Below the pieces are notes generated by a model that was not told the DNA's origin, ran no database searches, and was given only the letters and a program-made list of their open reading frames with translations. A program made the position numbers and the translations under genes. DNA of 35,091 nucleotides from MWEH01 sp964392385. Lineage in GTDB: Bacteria; Bacillota; Clostridia; Christensenellales; DTU072. The stretch is taken from positions 1-35,091 of the forward strand of contig CAYMPR010000012.1 of NCBI GenBank assembly GCA_964392385.1, given 5' to 3'. Position 1 is the first letter of the stretch. Each line of letters opens with the position of its first letter. This document shows, one piece after another, positions 22,935 through 31,773 of the stretch.

Positions 22935-24679
22935 TGAGTGTACTTTATATGCATCAATCGGCAGATTTTTATTTTAAGACCGGGATGGAATACTTGGCAA
23001 AAAAAGAGTATTTTGATGCAATTACGTACCTTAGAAAAGCTGTATATATAGAAAAGAGTGAGGAGTATATTCTTGAGCTTGCACTAGCGTATTCCACTAT
23101 TGAGGCGTATAAGGAAAGTATTTTATTATATATAAATTTATTGGAAAAGAAGAGATATCTAGAATATAGCATTGCGTTATCTAGAGATTGTAGATTATAT
23201 GCAATAAAAAGTGGATTTTATGAGTTCCCTGAAAATGGTTGGTTTATTGCTAACTCACACAAATTTAAGTCTGGACAAGTTCCTCAACTTGCATATATAT
23301 GTGACAACCTTGATTTTGAGGCAATAAAGGAATTGTCAGATCCTGCTTTTAAGGAAAAATTTTTAAAAGATGATGATTCGACGCCCCAAAACGAGTTAAG
23401 CTACATAGATACTCATTATAAAAGGAATTTTCGCAAAACCATTAAAGCATATGATGAATTTGTGAAAGGTAATTATGAAAAAACTGTCAAAATAGCATTT
23501 ACTATTGAAAAAGACAGCGAAGATTACGAAATGGGACAAGAACTAATAATAAGATCTGCTTTAGCTCTTGAGGATTACGAACTTGCTGAAACAGCGGCTA
23601 ACACTGTATATTCATTGTATGAATACAATCAAATCGGATATGAAACGCTTTTTGATCTCTGGTTAAAAAGTAATAAGCTAGATAGAAATCAACTTGGACT
23701 ATTTGCCGAAAAAATTATAGAAGGATTATTGTCTATAAGTTCAGTAAAGAGACTTACTGATTTTTGTATTAAATTAAGTTTAAATTCATTTGACCTACAG
23801 GCAATAAATGGCATAAAAAAGGCATTTCAAACTAATAATCTTAATCAATCATATTTAACTTGCTATTTAGGAATTCTAATTAATGCAAAGGATTATTCTT
23901 TAGCAAAAAAGATGGTGGCTAAATATTTAAAAATATTTCCAAACAATTTCGATTTGGTTTTTATCAACTGGTACCTTAAAACAGATATTAATTCCAACGA
24001 AAAATATTTTTCAGATAATTTCCCAATAGTCATAGAGGAGATTTTGCAAAATCAGTTTGAGGAAGAAGTACTATCTAATTGTAAAAAAGAAGGGGGATTC
24101 ACATGTTTAACCCCGAAAGCATATGATATTTTGGACGTTATTTTTGCACTTCAACGCCCTGAGCCAATTGTTTCTGCTATGATTCTTAATGAGGAAAATA
24201 CCTCAGAAACATATCAAGATTATTTAATTGATAAACTTAAGCATATAGACGTTTCTAGTGCCTGTAAAGCTTCAATTATTTATTCACTTTTAAACTCGAC
24301 TAAAAAAATTAACAAAAAAGTAATTTTTCCCTATGGCTCAAGTATTATTTCCTCATATCTTAAAAGCACAGAGTTTTCTAAAACAGCTAGGGGTAAAATA
24401 TTTAAAGAGGTATATTCTGCAGTTTATACTTTCTATTTGTTGCATAAGAATAATATAGATGTAGATTTATTGATTAATTTGACAAAGGAAATGCAAAAGA
24501 TAAAGACAAAAGTTAAATCGATAGCAGCTTTAAGTGCAGTTCTTTATTATTATTATTCAAAAATTAAAAACGTAGAAATAAACATCTTGGAAATAGTAAG
24601 AGTATTTCGCACGAATAAGAGTTCATTTAAAAAATATATGGAAATATTCTCCCAGCTATCGAACTTAAAAATCGAATAG
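22934..24679 (+). CDS. TPR-containing protein of unknown function
   Basis: A 581-residue, all-helical, soluble protein without signal peptide or membrane helix. The first 70 residues form two tetratricopeptide-like repeats (YFKTGMEYLAKKEYFDAITY, then a second with ALAYSTIEAYKES). Further helical-pair repeats occur near 170-230 and 300-345, which suggests an alpha-solenoid scaffold. The C-terminal third is Lys/Ile/Tyr-rich without a recognisable domain. Its ATG overlaps the Hsp33 stop by one base, with GGGAG inside the end of hslO as ribosome binding site, so the two proteins are made together. A partner or adaptor role for the chaperone is possible but unproven. Confidence 0.8.
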   Translation: MSVLYMHQSADFYFKTGMEYLAKKEYFDAITYLRKAVYIEKSEEYILELALAYSTIEAYKESILLYINLLEKKRYLEYSIALSRDCRLYAIKSGFYEFPENGWFIANSHKFKSGQVPQLAYICDNLDFEAIKELSDPAFKEKFLKDDDSTPQNELSYIDTHYKRNFRKTIKAYDEFVKGNYEKTVKIAFTIEKDSEDYEMGQELIIRSALALEDYELAETAANTVYSLYEYNQIGYETLFDLWLKSNKLDRNQLGLFAEKIIEGLLSISSVKRLTDFCIKLSLNSFDLQAINGIKKAFQTNNLNQSYLTCYLGILINAKDYSLAKKMVAKYLKIFPNNFDLVFINWYLKTDINSNEKYFSDNFPIVIEEILQNQFEEEVLSNCKKEGGFTCLTPKAYDILDVIFALQRPEPIVSAMILNEENTSETYQDYLIDKLKHIDVSSACKASIIYSLLNSTKKINKKVIFPYGSSIISSYLKSTEFSKTARGKIFKEVYSAVYTFYLLHKNNIDVDLLINLTKEMQKIKTKVKSIAALSAVLYYYYSKIKNVEINILEIVRVFRTNKSSFKKYMEIFSQLSNLKIE

Positions 24680-24692
24680 GTAATATAATAAA

Positions 24693-24720
24693 TTAAGGGT
24701 GGATATTTATCCGCCCTTAA
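24693..24720. terminator. bidirectional hairpin between convergent genes
   Basis: A 28-nt near-perfect palindrome: TTAAGGG-T-GGATA, TT loop, TATCC-G-CCCTTAA, with a single T-G pair. It sits between the TPR gene and the PAP2 gene, which converge. T-runs are short on both sides, so it is a moderate terminator. Confidence 0.65.
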
Positions 24721-24726
24721 TAATAA

Positions 24727-25716
24727 CTAATTGTTGATTTCTGTTTCAATTATCTTTTTCGCCTTTTTGACTCCTCCGAGAGATGGAATTTTGCTAATTA
24801 AAATCCAGCGAGCAAGAACTGCAGTTCCAAAGCCAACAAATCCTCCAAATAATATGTCGGATAAATAATGTGCTGCTACAACAATCCTACTAATTCCAAC
24901 AAGAGTCGTATAAACAATTGGCACAACCCAAAATACCCAGCGTATTTTTTTCAATTTTTCGAAAATTTCTGGTAAAATTATTAATCCAAAGGAAGCTGAA
25001 GCTGCTACTGTATGACCTGAAGGAAAGGATTTAAAGGCATCCTCATCGGCATTAAGAAAAATTTCCTTATATATTTCAGATCTAATTTCAGGGGGACTAA
25101 TCAAGTTTAACCTATACCAAGGAGTAAACCCAGCATAATTTGGGCAAATTACTTCAACGCCGGCAGGTGCATATTCGTTGCCAGGGGTCATAGTTCTAAA
25201 TCTTTGCCTTTCCCATAAAATTTTCATTACTTGTACTATTATGTTACTAATTGCCATTACTATAATCAAAAATATAGCAAACCATAATAACTTTTTCATA
25301 TTTTCTTGGGGCACAAAATAACAGCTAAATAATGTAATTGAGGTCAAAATTAGGCTAAAAGCGATTTGATATAGATAGGAATATAGTATAGCTTCGTTTG
25401 CAAGCCTTCCCCATAGCCAGATTGCCATAACCATGAAGCCTGCAAAAACGATTGCTGCAAAAATAGCCTTGAACATAATATTTAGCACTTTAGTTTTACC
25501 AAAATTTTGATAAAACAATATCGTGCCCGCAACAGGTGCAGCTAGATAGGTAGGGAACTCTCCGACATTAGCAAAATATTGGCCAAAAAAATTATTTGGA
25601 GCATACATAGCCTTATTGATTTGCAAGTCAAATAAGGCTGATATAACAGCAAAGACAATAAAAATTAATAGAGAAATGCTTAACTCTATCCATGAAGATT
25701 TATTAAGTTTTTTCAT
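24727..25716 (-). CDS. PAP2-superfamily membrane phosphatase
   Basis: A 329-residue membrane protein with about seven hydrophobic segments. The three PAP2 catalytic motifs are present: a K-x6-R motif with Lys165 and Arg172 (followed by Phe instead of the usual Pro), FPSGH with catalytic His235, and SRIVVAAHYLSD with Arg277, His283 and Asp287. About 58 residues separate motifs 1 and 2, probably an outer loop. It should remove phosphate from a lipid phosphate such as undecaprenyl pyrophosphate, phosphatidate or phosphatidylglycerophosphate. AGGAGG precedes the ATG. It lies 62 bp downstream of glyS on the same strand, likely co-transcribed. Confidence 0.88.
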   Translation of the reverse strand: MKKLNKSSWIELSISLLIFIVFAVISALFDLQINKAMYAPNNFFGQYFANVGEFPTYLAAPVAGTILFYQNFGKTKVLNIMFKAIFAAIVFAGFMVMAIWLWGRLANEAILYSYLYQIAFSLILTSITLFSCYFVPQENMKKLLWFAIFLIIVMAISNIIVQVMKILWERQRFRTMTPGNEYAPAGVEVICPNYAGFTPWYRLNLISPPEIRSEIYKEIFLNADEDAFKSFPSGHTVAASASFGLIILPEIFEKLKKIRWVFWVVPIVYTTLVGISRIVVAAHYLSDILFGGFVGFGTAVLARWILISKIPSLGGVKKAKKIIETEINN

Positions 25717-25778
25717 TTAGTCCTCCTAAGATAATTTATTATGATAATTACAAAAAATAAAGATTTAGTTGTAATAGA

Positions 25779-27164
25779 CTAAAAATTAAGTTTTTCAGAA
25801 ATATAATTAATAACATCATCGCTATTAATACGTATTTGAGTCATTGAATCTCGATCTCGCAGGGTAAAAGTATTGTCTTCTAATGATTGAAAATCAACAG
25901 TTAAACAGAAAGGAGTTCCTATTTCATCATGTCTTCTATAGCGTTTGCCAATTGAGCCTGAAATATCATAATCAGTAGGGAAAGCCTTCACAAGCTTTGC
26001 GAAAATTTCATCTGCTTTTTCAGAAAGGCCTTTTTGAAGTGGGAGTACTGCTACCTTGTAGGGTGATAAGGCGGGATGAAGGTGTAATACATTTCTAACT
26101 TCTCCTCCTGGTAATTCCTCTTCTTCATATGCATTACAAAGTACTGCAAGTAACATTCTATCTGCCCCAAGAGATGGTTCAATACAAAAAGGGATATATC
26201 TTTCATTGCTAATAGGATCTATGTACTCAAGTGATTTACCTGACTTTGTCATATGGGCTTTTAGATCAAAATCAGTTCTATCAGCGATTCCCCATAATTC
26301 TCCCCAGCCAAAAGGAAATAAAAATTCAAAATCAGTAGTTGCTTTGCTATAATGTGATAATTCTTTTGGATCATGATCCCTAAGCTTTAATGATTGAGAT
26401 TTAATCCCTAAACTAAGTAGCCATTCATAGCAGAAAGAACGCCAGTATGTAAACCATTCCAAATCTGTCCCTGGTTTGCAGAAAAATTCAAGTTCCATTT
26501 GCTCAAATTCACGAGTCCGGAAAATAAAGTTACCAGGGGTAATTTCATTCCTAAAACTTTTACCAATTTGAGCTATTCCAAAAGGTATTTTCGCTCTTGT
26601 GCTTCTTGCAACATTATTAAAATTGACGAAGATGCCTTGGGCTGTTTCTGGGCGTAGATATACAGTATTTGCACTATCTTCTGTAACTCCTTGAAAGGTT
26701 TTAAACATCAAATTAAACTGTCTTAAATCGGTAAAATCACTATTCCCACAAACTGGGCATTGGATTTTATTGGTTTTAATATAATCTTGTAACTGTTGAT
26801 TATTCCAGCCAGCAATTGATAATGTGAGCCCATTCTTTTTTATATATTCTTCTATTAAAGTATCTGCTCTATGACGTGCTCTACAAGATTTACAGTCCAT
26901 TAGTGGATCGGAGAAACCACCTACATGTCCACTAGCTTCCCAGACAGTTGGGTTCATCAAAATAGCACAATCTACCCCATAATTTAGTCTATTTTCTAAA
27001 ACGAACTTTTTCCACCATGCTTTTTTTATGTTGTTTTTTAATTCAACACCAAGTGGTCCATAATCCCAAGTATTCGCCAAACCTCCATATATTTCACTAC
27101 CAGGGAAAATGAAACCTCTTCCTTTGCATAAAGCCATAAGTTTGTCCATTGTAAGTTCTGCCAT
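25779..27164 (-). CDS. glyS: glycyl-tRNA synthetase (alpha2 type)
   Basis: A 461-residue class II synthetase of the eukaryote/archaeal-like homodimer type used by many Gram-positives (about 460 residues), charging tRNA-Gly. The N-terminus AELTMDKLMALCKGRGF and motif GGLANTWDYGPLG are characteristic. Two cysteine pairs (CKSC and CPVC) form the family zinc-like site. Motif 2 starts at FRNEITPG and motif 3 is EPSLGADR. The start at 27164 has GAGGT upstream and lies downstream of the promoter; a longer in-frame start at 27257 would add 31 hydrophobic residues and fall upstream of the promoter, so it is rejected. Confidence 0.96.
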   Translation of the reverse strand: MAELTMDKLMALCKGRGFIFPGSEIYGGLANTWDYGPLGVELKNNIKKAWWKKFVLENRLNYGVDCAILMNPTVWEASGHVGGFSDPLMDCKSCRARHRADTLIEEYIKKNGLTLSIAGWNNQQLQDYIKTNKIQCPVCGNSDFTDLRQFNLMFKTFQGVTEDSANTVYLRPETAQGIFVNFNNVARSTRAKIPFGIAQIGKSFRNEITPGNFIFRTREFEQMELEFFCKPGTDLEWFTYWRSFCYEWLLSLGIKSQSLKLRDHDPKELSHYSKATTDFEFLFPFGWGELWGIADRTDFDLKAHMTKSGKSLEYIDPISNERYIPFCIEPSLGADRMLLAVLCNAYEEEELPGGEVRNVLHLHPALSPYKVAVLPLQKGLSEKADEIFAKLVKAFPTDYDISGSIGKRYRRHDEIGTPFCLTVDFQSLEDNTFTLRDRDSMTQIRINSDDVINYISEKLNF

Positions 27165-27210
27165 AAATACCTCGAAAACCAAAAAATCTTTTATTAGTTT
27201 AATTAACAAT

Positions 27211-27239
27211 ATACTATTATTATTAGGGAAGAAAGTCAA
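27211..27239 (-). promoter_or_regulatory. promoter of glyS
   Basis: On the minus strand: TTGACT (27239-27234), 17-bp spacer, TAGTAT (27216-27211). The leader is about 40 nt. No T-box (AGGGTGGNACCGCG) is visible. Confidence 0.55.
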
Positions 27240-27347
27240 TGTTATTAAAAAGGACATTGTTAAATTATGGATTGCAAACTAAGAATTATTGTTTATAAAA
27301 AAACATTAATTATTAGTGGGAAAATAGGATATAAAGGTGACGTTATA

Positions 27348-27376
27348 TTGTTTTAATATTAATAGTTATGTATAAT
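27348..27376 (+). promoter_or_regulatory. promoter of the M16 protease gene
   Basis: TTGTTT at 27348-27353, 17 bp, TATAAT at 27371-27376, with GGGAGG before the ATG at 27406. Confidence 0.6.
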
Positions 27377-27405
27377 GAATTGTAATTAAAATATGGGAGG
27401 GTATA

Positions 27406-28659
27406 ATGACAAAACTTCACACTTATCCTAGCGGCTTGAGATTAGTTGTAAATGAAATGCCAAACACAAGGAGTGTATCAATAGGAATATTTGTTAATGC
27501 AGGTAGTGAATATGAAAACTCTGAAAACAATGGAATTTCGCATTTTCTAGAGCATATGTTTTTTAAAGGTACTAATTCTAGAAGTGCTTTTGACATAGCT
27601 AACGAAATGGAAAAAATAGGTGCTCGAATTAATGCATTTACATCAAAAAACCAGACTACACTTTATACGATTTCTCTTGATGACCATGCTGAAAGATGCA
27701 TGGAATTATTGTCTGACTTGATATATAATTCAAAATTTGATGAAAGTGAAATCCAAAAGGAAAAAAGTGTTGTTATCGAGGAAATTCAGATGAATGAGGA
27801 TGACCCCGAGGATTTATGCTTTGATAATTTATGCAAAGCATATTATGGCGAAAACGGGCCTGGGAGAAATATTTTAGGTACTATTGAAACTGTTTCTTCT
27901 TTTACTCAGGAATCACTCTTTAGATATGTTAAAGAAAATTATTTACCAGCTAACTTGGTGGTTTCGGTGGCTGGCAATATAAACCTTAATAAAGCAATGG
28001 AACTTACCAATAAATATATTGAAAATAGGGCAATTTTAAATTCCAGCGTTTCGAATAGAACATCACAAGTAAACCCTATTTTGGAAAATAAAATTATTAT
28101 TAAACCTCTTGAACAAGCGAACATAGCTTTTGCTTTCCCTGGATATAGATTTTCCGATAAATTAGCGGTTGCTCAAAATATGCTAAGTAATTTATTAGGC
28201 GGTGGAATGTCTTCTAGATTGTTTCAATCAATTAGAGAAGATTTAGGATTAGCATACAACATATACACTCAGCCTTTGTCATATTTAACTTCAGGGATAT
28301 TTACTATATACTTAGGTACAAGTCCAAAAAACACTCAAAAGGCAATTAAAGCAATTAAAACAGAAATAGATAAGCTTCTCGATAAAGGATTCACGGTAGA
28401 AGAAATTACTAAAGCTAAAGAACAAATGAAAACAGGCTTAGTTTTAGGCCTTGAAAGTTCATCTACAGTTATGATTATAGCTGGGAAAAGAGCTCTCTTA
28501 AAGCAAGAGATTTTCAATGAAGATGAGGAAGTAAAAGAAATTGAAAAGGTTACATTAGAAGATTTAAGTAATGCAATTAGACATATTTTCTGCGCCAATA
28601 AATATTCTATTAGTTACGTAGGCAAAGAATTTGATTTCAATATTCAGGATTCTTTTTAG
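27406..28659 (+). CDS. M16-family zinc metalloprotease (processing-peptidase-like)
   Basis: A 417-residue inverted-zincin peptidase. The HxxEH motif is HFLEH with His46, Glu49 and His50, and the third zinc ligand is Glu126 in VIEEI, 76 residues after His50, as the family requires. The second half is the inactive homologous lobe containing the glycine-rich LLGGGMSSRLFQ and REDLGLAY. It resembles the single-chain YmfH/MlpA-type enzyme that lies upstream of spoIIIE-recA genes in Bacillota. No signal peptide, so cytoplasmic or peripherally membrane-bound. GGGAGG precedes the ATG. It is followed by ftsK after 66 bp. Confidence 0.94.
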   Translation: MTKLHTYPSGLRLVVNEMPNTRSVSIGIFVNAGSEYENSENNGISHFLEHMFFKGTNSRSAFDIANEMEKIGARINAFTSKNQTTLYTISLDDHAERCMELLSDLIYNSKFDESEIQKEKSVVIEEIQMNEDDPEDLCFDNLCKAYYGENGPGRNILGTIETVSSFTQESLFRYVKENYLPANLVVSVAGNINLNKAMELTNKYIENRAILNSSVSNRTSQVNPILENKIIIKPLEQANIAFAFPGYRFSDKLAVAQNMLSNLLGGGMSSRLFQSIREDLGLAYNIYTQPLSYLTSGIFTIYLGTSPKNTQKAIKAIKTEIDKLLDKGFTVEEITKAKEQMKTGLVLGLESSSTVMIIAGKRALLKQEIFNEDEEVKEIEKVTLEDLSNAIRHIFCANKYSISYVGKEFDFNIQDSF

Positions 28660-28725
28660 TTTTCAATATAGTAAAGAGGTCTATAATTATGTTAAAATTA
28701 TTTAATATAGATTTGGAGGCTAAAG

Positions 28726-31659
28726 ATGAGTGATAATAAAAGTAATGGGAATATTTACTCAATAAAAAGGAAAGTTTCCATTGCAATTTTTTTAATTCTT
28801 CTTACAATCTTGGTTTTATTAATCCCTAAAGTTACTCGTGAATTTTTTATGGGTGTTTTTGGATATTCACTCTATTTGTATTTGATAGTTGCATTCATAT
28901 GCGATTTTTTGCTTTTTACTGGCAAAAAAATCAATTTGAGAATAAAAACCATTGTTTTATTTTTCTCTATTTTATTCTTTGCAGTTTTAACCATTCACAA
29001 TGTATTAATTAGACCAATAATTGATAGTGGTAACAATATTATTCTAGAAACATACAAAATCAGCTCTTTAGGTGGAGTAATTATCTCGATTTTTTCATAT
29101 CTTCTTTACTTAGTTTGGCCAAACTATGGTTTTATGGTTGCTCTTCCATTTGTCGTTTGTGGATTAATTTTACTAGTTGCTTTGATGCCAATTATCAAAA
29201 AAATTGACAAGCGTTTCCCAAATCTAAACAAAAAAAAGCCTGCCAATAAAGATAACAATAAAGAAAAATTAAAAAATGATATAAGAAGTGGTAGTACAAC
29301 TAACGCTAATGCTTTGAATAATAAAAAAGTTGTTCCCGGAGAAATTAATGCCGAAGAATTTAATGATAACTCCTCAGATGCTAGTACATTGTTATTTGGA
29401 GATTCAAACACAAATTCATATAAAAAAGAAAGAAACTTATTTTCTGGGCTAACGGATCAAACTACCGGAAGAAATAATAATAGTGCGTCGCTATTGTTTT
29501 CGGATAATATAACACAATCTAACAATTCTGAACCTGAGAAAAATGTCCAATATAAATTAATTGATAAAAATTGGGATAATACTATTTTAGACAAGCTTTA
29601 TACAAATCAGGGCAGAAAAGAACTTTTAGAGGATGGGATAAGAAAGAATAAAACAGATAATCAAGGTATTGGCCCTTATTCAAATGATGGAAATTATCCT
29701 TTTGAAAAGAAATATAACATTCTAAATGAAGGGATAGAGTCAGGTGATTCTTTAGAGAATTATAATAAAGATAAAAAATTACCATCATCAGTAAGCGATT
29801 TCTCCAATAGTTCTGATTTTCTCTCTACAATGCCGCCCATAAAAAAGCCATTTGATGAAAAAAAGGCACTTGATGATTTTAATACTCCTTTGCCTTTTGA
29901 ACAAACTCAAATTTTTCAAAGCATTAATGACATTAGAGAGAAAAGAGAGTTAAAAGAATCAAAAGATATAGTTACAGAAATTACTGAGCCAGTTAAAAAA
30001 ATCATTCCTACTCCGATCCCTAAAAAAACCGAGGAACCATATTCATCTCAAATTTCCATGGACTCTCAGATATTTTCACCGCCGAAGAAAGATTTAACAG
30101 AGAAGGTAGACCCTATTAAATTAGCCGATGGCGTGCAAACTTCTTTGTTTACTAGTGATAAAGATAATAATAATGGGATAAATTTTTTACCTGCAAAACC
30201 ATATAAAGCACCTCCTACAGATAAGCTTGTAAAGACTGAGGGCTATGATGTAACCTTCCCTGAGGATTATAATGAGTTTAAACAAAAAATCGAAACAACT
30301 ATGGCTGAGTTTGATGTACCTGCAGAAGTAATTGGAGCTAGACGTGGGCCCACATTCACTATGTACGAATTAAAACTCGGGCCAGGATATCAGATATCAA
30401 GAATAAAAAGCTTAAAAGAAAACCTAAAGATGAGGCTGGAAGTAAATCAGATAAGAATTCTTGCGCCAATTGAAGGCAGAGATGCTTTTGGTTTAGAAGT
30501 CCCAAATAAAGTTAGAGACGTTGTAGGGCTAAGATCACTTATTGAAAGTGAAGAGTTTAAAAAATCAAACAGTGGAATTAAGATTTGTTTCGGGAAAACA
30601 TTATATGGTAAAAACTTTGTTGAAGATTTAGCCCAAATGCCACATCTATTGGTCGCTGGAGCAACAGGCACTGGGAAGAGCGTTTTCCTTAACTCTTTAA
30701 TTGTAAGCATTTTATACAAATATTCACCTGAAGAAGTAAGGTTGATATTGATTGACCCCAAAAGAGTTGAATTAGCCGTATACAAAGGCTTGCCTAATTT
30801 ACTAATTGCCGAAACAATTAAGGAAAGTACTCAGGCTGTTAATGTATTAAAATGGCTAACCGACGAGATGGATAGAAGATATCAGTTTTTTGAGGGTGTG
30901 GGTTGTGCAAATATCGACCAATACAACAACGTAATTAGGGACCCTAAAAAAGATCCTAAAATGTTCCGTATAGTATTAATAATTGATGAAATGGCCGATT
31001 TGATGCTAAAAGGAAAAGGGCAGGTAGAATCTTATGTAGTAAGAATTGCACAGCTTGCAAGGGCTTGCGGAATACATATGATTATTGCAACACAACGTCC
31101 TACTGTACAGGTTATTACAGGCCTTATAAAAAGCAATATTTTGTGTAGAGTCGCATTTGCAGTTAAATCTAATGTAGATAGCAGAGTGGTTTTAGATGAT
31201 ATGGGAGCTGAGGATTTACTTGGTAAAGGTGATATGATATTCTCCTCCACATCTGGCACGACAAGGATGCAAGGCGCACTTGTAGAATTGCCTGAAATTA
31301 AGAGCATTTGTGAATATATTAGGACGAATAACGAGGGTGTTTTTGATAATCAACTTCTCGATGCTATTACAGTAAAACCTGAAGTAGAAGAATCTTTAGA
31401 AAATACAGAGTCTGGTCAAAAAGAGGCAAAGGCTGAGGAATTTGAAGTGTTGTTAAGGCAAGTCATGTCACTTTTTATAAGAAAAGAAAAGGCTTCTATT
31501 TCTAGTGCACAATCGGCTTTTAATATTGGTTACATGAGGGCAAAAAAGATTGTAGATGCATTAGAGGCTAGAGGGTATCTTGGCCCTGAAACTGCAGGAA
31601 CCCAAGGGCGAGAGATTCTTGTTACTGAGGCAGATCTAGCTCATGACTTTGAAGATTAA
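28726..31659 (+). CDS. ftsK: DNA translocase FtsK/SpoIIIE
   Basis: A 977-residue septal DNA pump that moves chromosomes across the closing septum. The N-terminus has about four membrane helices (within residues 15-155). A long, poorly conserved, Asn/Ser/Lys/Asp-rich linker runs from about 160 to 500. The motor follows: Walker A GATGTGKS (645-652) and Walker B with Asp754-Glu755 in LIIDEMADLM. The C-terminal winged-helix gamma domain (about 910-975) includes the sequence-reading segment RAKKIVDALEARGYLGP. TGGAGG precedes the ATG. The linker, over 300 residues, is longer than in SpoIIIE (787 residues in total). A TATAAT at 28682 may give it an extra promoter. Confidence 0.96.
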   Translation: MSDNKSNGNIYSIKRKVSIAIFLILLTILVLLIPKVTREFFMGVFGYSLYLYLIVAFICDFLLFTGKKINLRIKTIVLFFSILFFAVLTIHNVLIRPIIDSGNNIILETYKISSLGGVIISIFSYLLYLVWPNYGFMVALPFVVCGLILLVALMPIIKKIDKRFPNLNKKKPANKDNNKEKLKNDIRSGSTTNANALNNKKVVPGEINAEEFNDNSSDASTLLFGDSNTNSYKKERNLFSGLTDQTTGRNNNSASLLFSDNITQSNNSEPEKNVQYKLIDKNWDNTILDKLYTNQGRKELLEDGIRKNKTDNQGIGPYSNDGNYPFEKKYNILNEGIESGDSLENYNKDKKLPSSVSDFSNSSDFLSTMPPIKKPFDEKKALDDFNTPLPFEQTQIFQSINDIREKRELKESKDIVTEITEPVKKIIPTPIPKKTEEPYSSQISMDSQIFSPPKKDLTEKVDPIKLADGVQTSLFTSDKDNNNGINFLPAKPYKAPPTDKLVKTEGYDVTFPEDYNEFKQKIETTMAEFDVPAEVIGARRGPTFTMYELKLGPGYQISRIKSLKENLKMRLEVNQIRILAPIEGRDAFGLEVPNKVRDVVGLRSLIESEEFKKSNSGIKICFGKTLYGKNFVEDLAQMPHLLVAGATGTGKSVFLNSLIVSILYKYSPEEVRLILIDPKRVELAVYKGLPNLLIAETIKESTQAVNVLKWLTDEMDRRYQFFEGVGCANIDQYNNVIRDPKKDPKMFRIVLIIDEMADLMLKGKGQVESYVVRIAQLARACGIHMIIATQRPTVQVITGLIKSNILCRVAFAVKSNVDSRVVLDDMGAEDLLGKGDMIFSSTSGTTRMQGALVELPEIKSICEYIRTNNEGVFDNQLLDAITVKPEVEESLENTESGQKEAKAEEFEVLLRQVMSLFIRKEKASISSAQSAFNIGYMRAKKIVDALEARGYLGPETAGTQGREILVTEADLAHDFED

Positions 31660-31773
31660 TCATACTTAGTGTAGCCCGCGGAACTTAATAATTATAAAAG
31701 AACGTAACAAAAAACCAGGGAATTCTACCCATTAGAGTTTAAAATTTCATGTTGTAAAATAGTTAATAAAATT

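Noticed and set aside
25747..25775. ATTACAA/TTGTAAT inverted repeat between PAP2 and glyS as a terminator
   Set aside because: The stem is AT-only with a 15-nt loop and no T-run, too weak to call.
27165..27260. T-box leader upstream of glyS, or a longer GlyRS with a hydrophobic N-terminus
   Set aside because: No T-box sequence is seen and the leader is only about 40 nt; the longer start lies upstream of the promoter and lacks a ribosome binding site.
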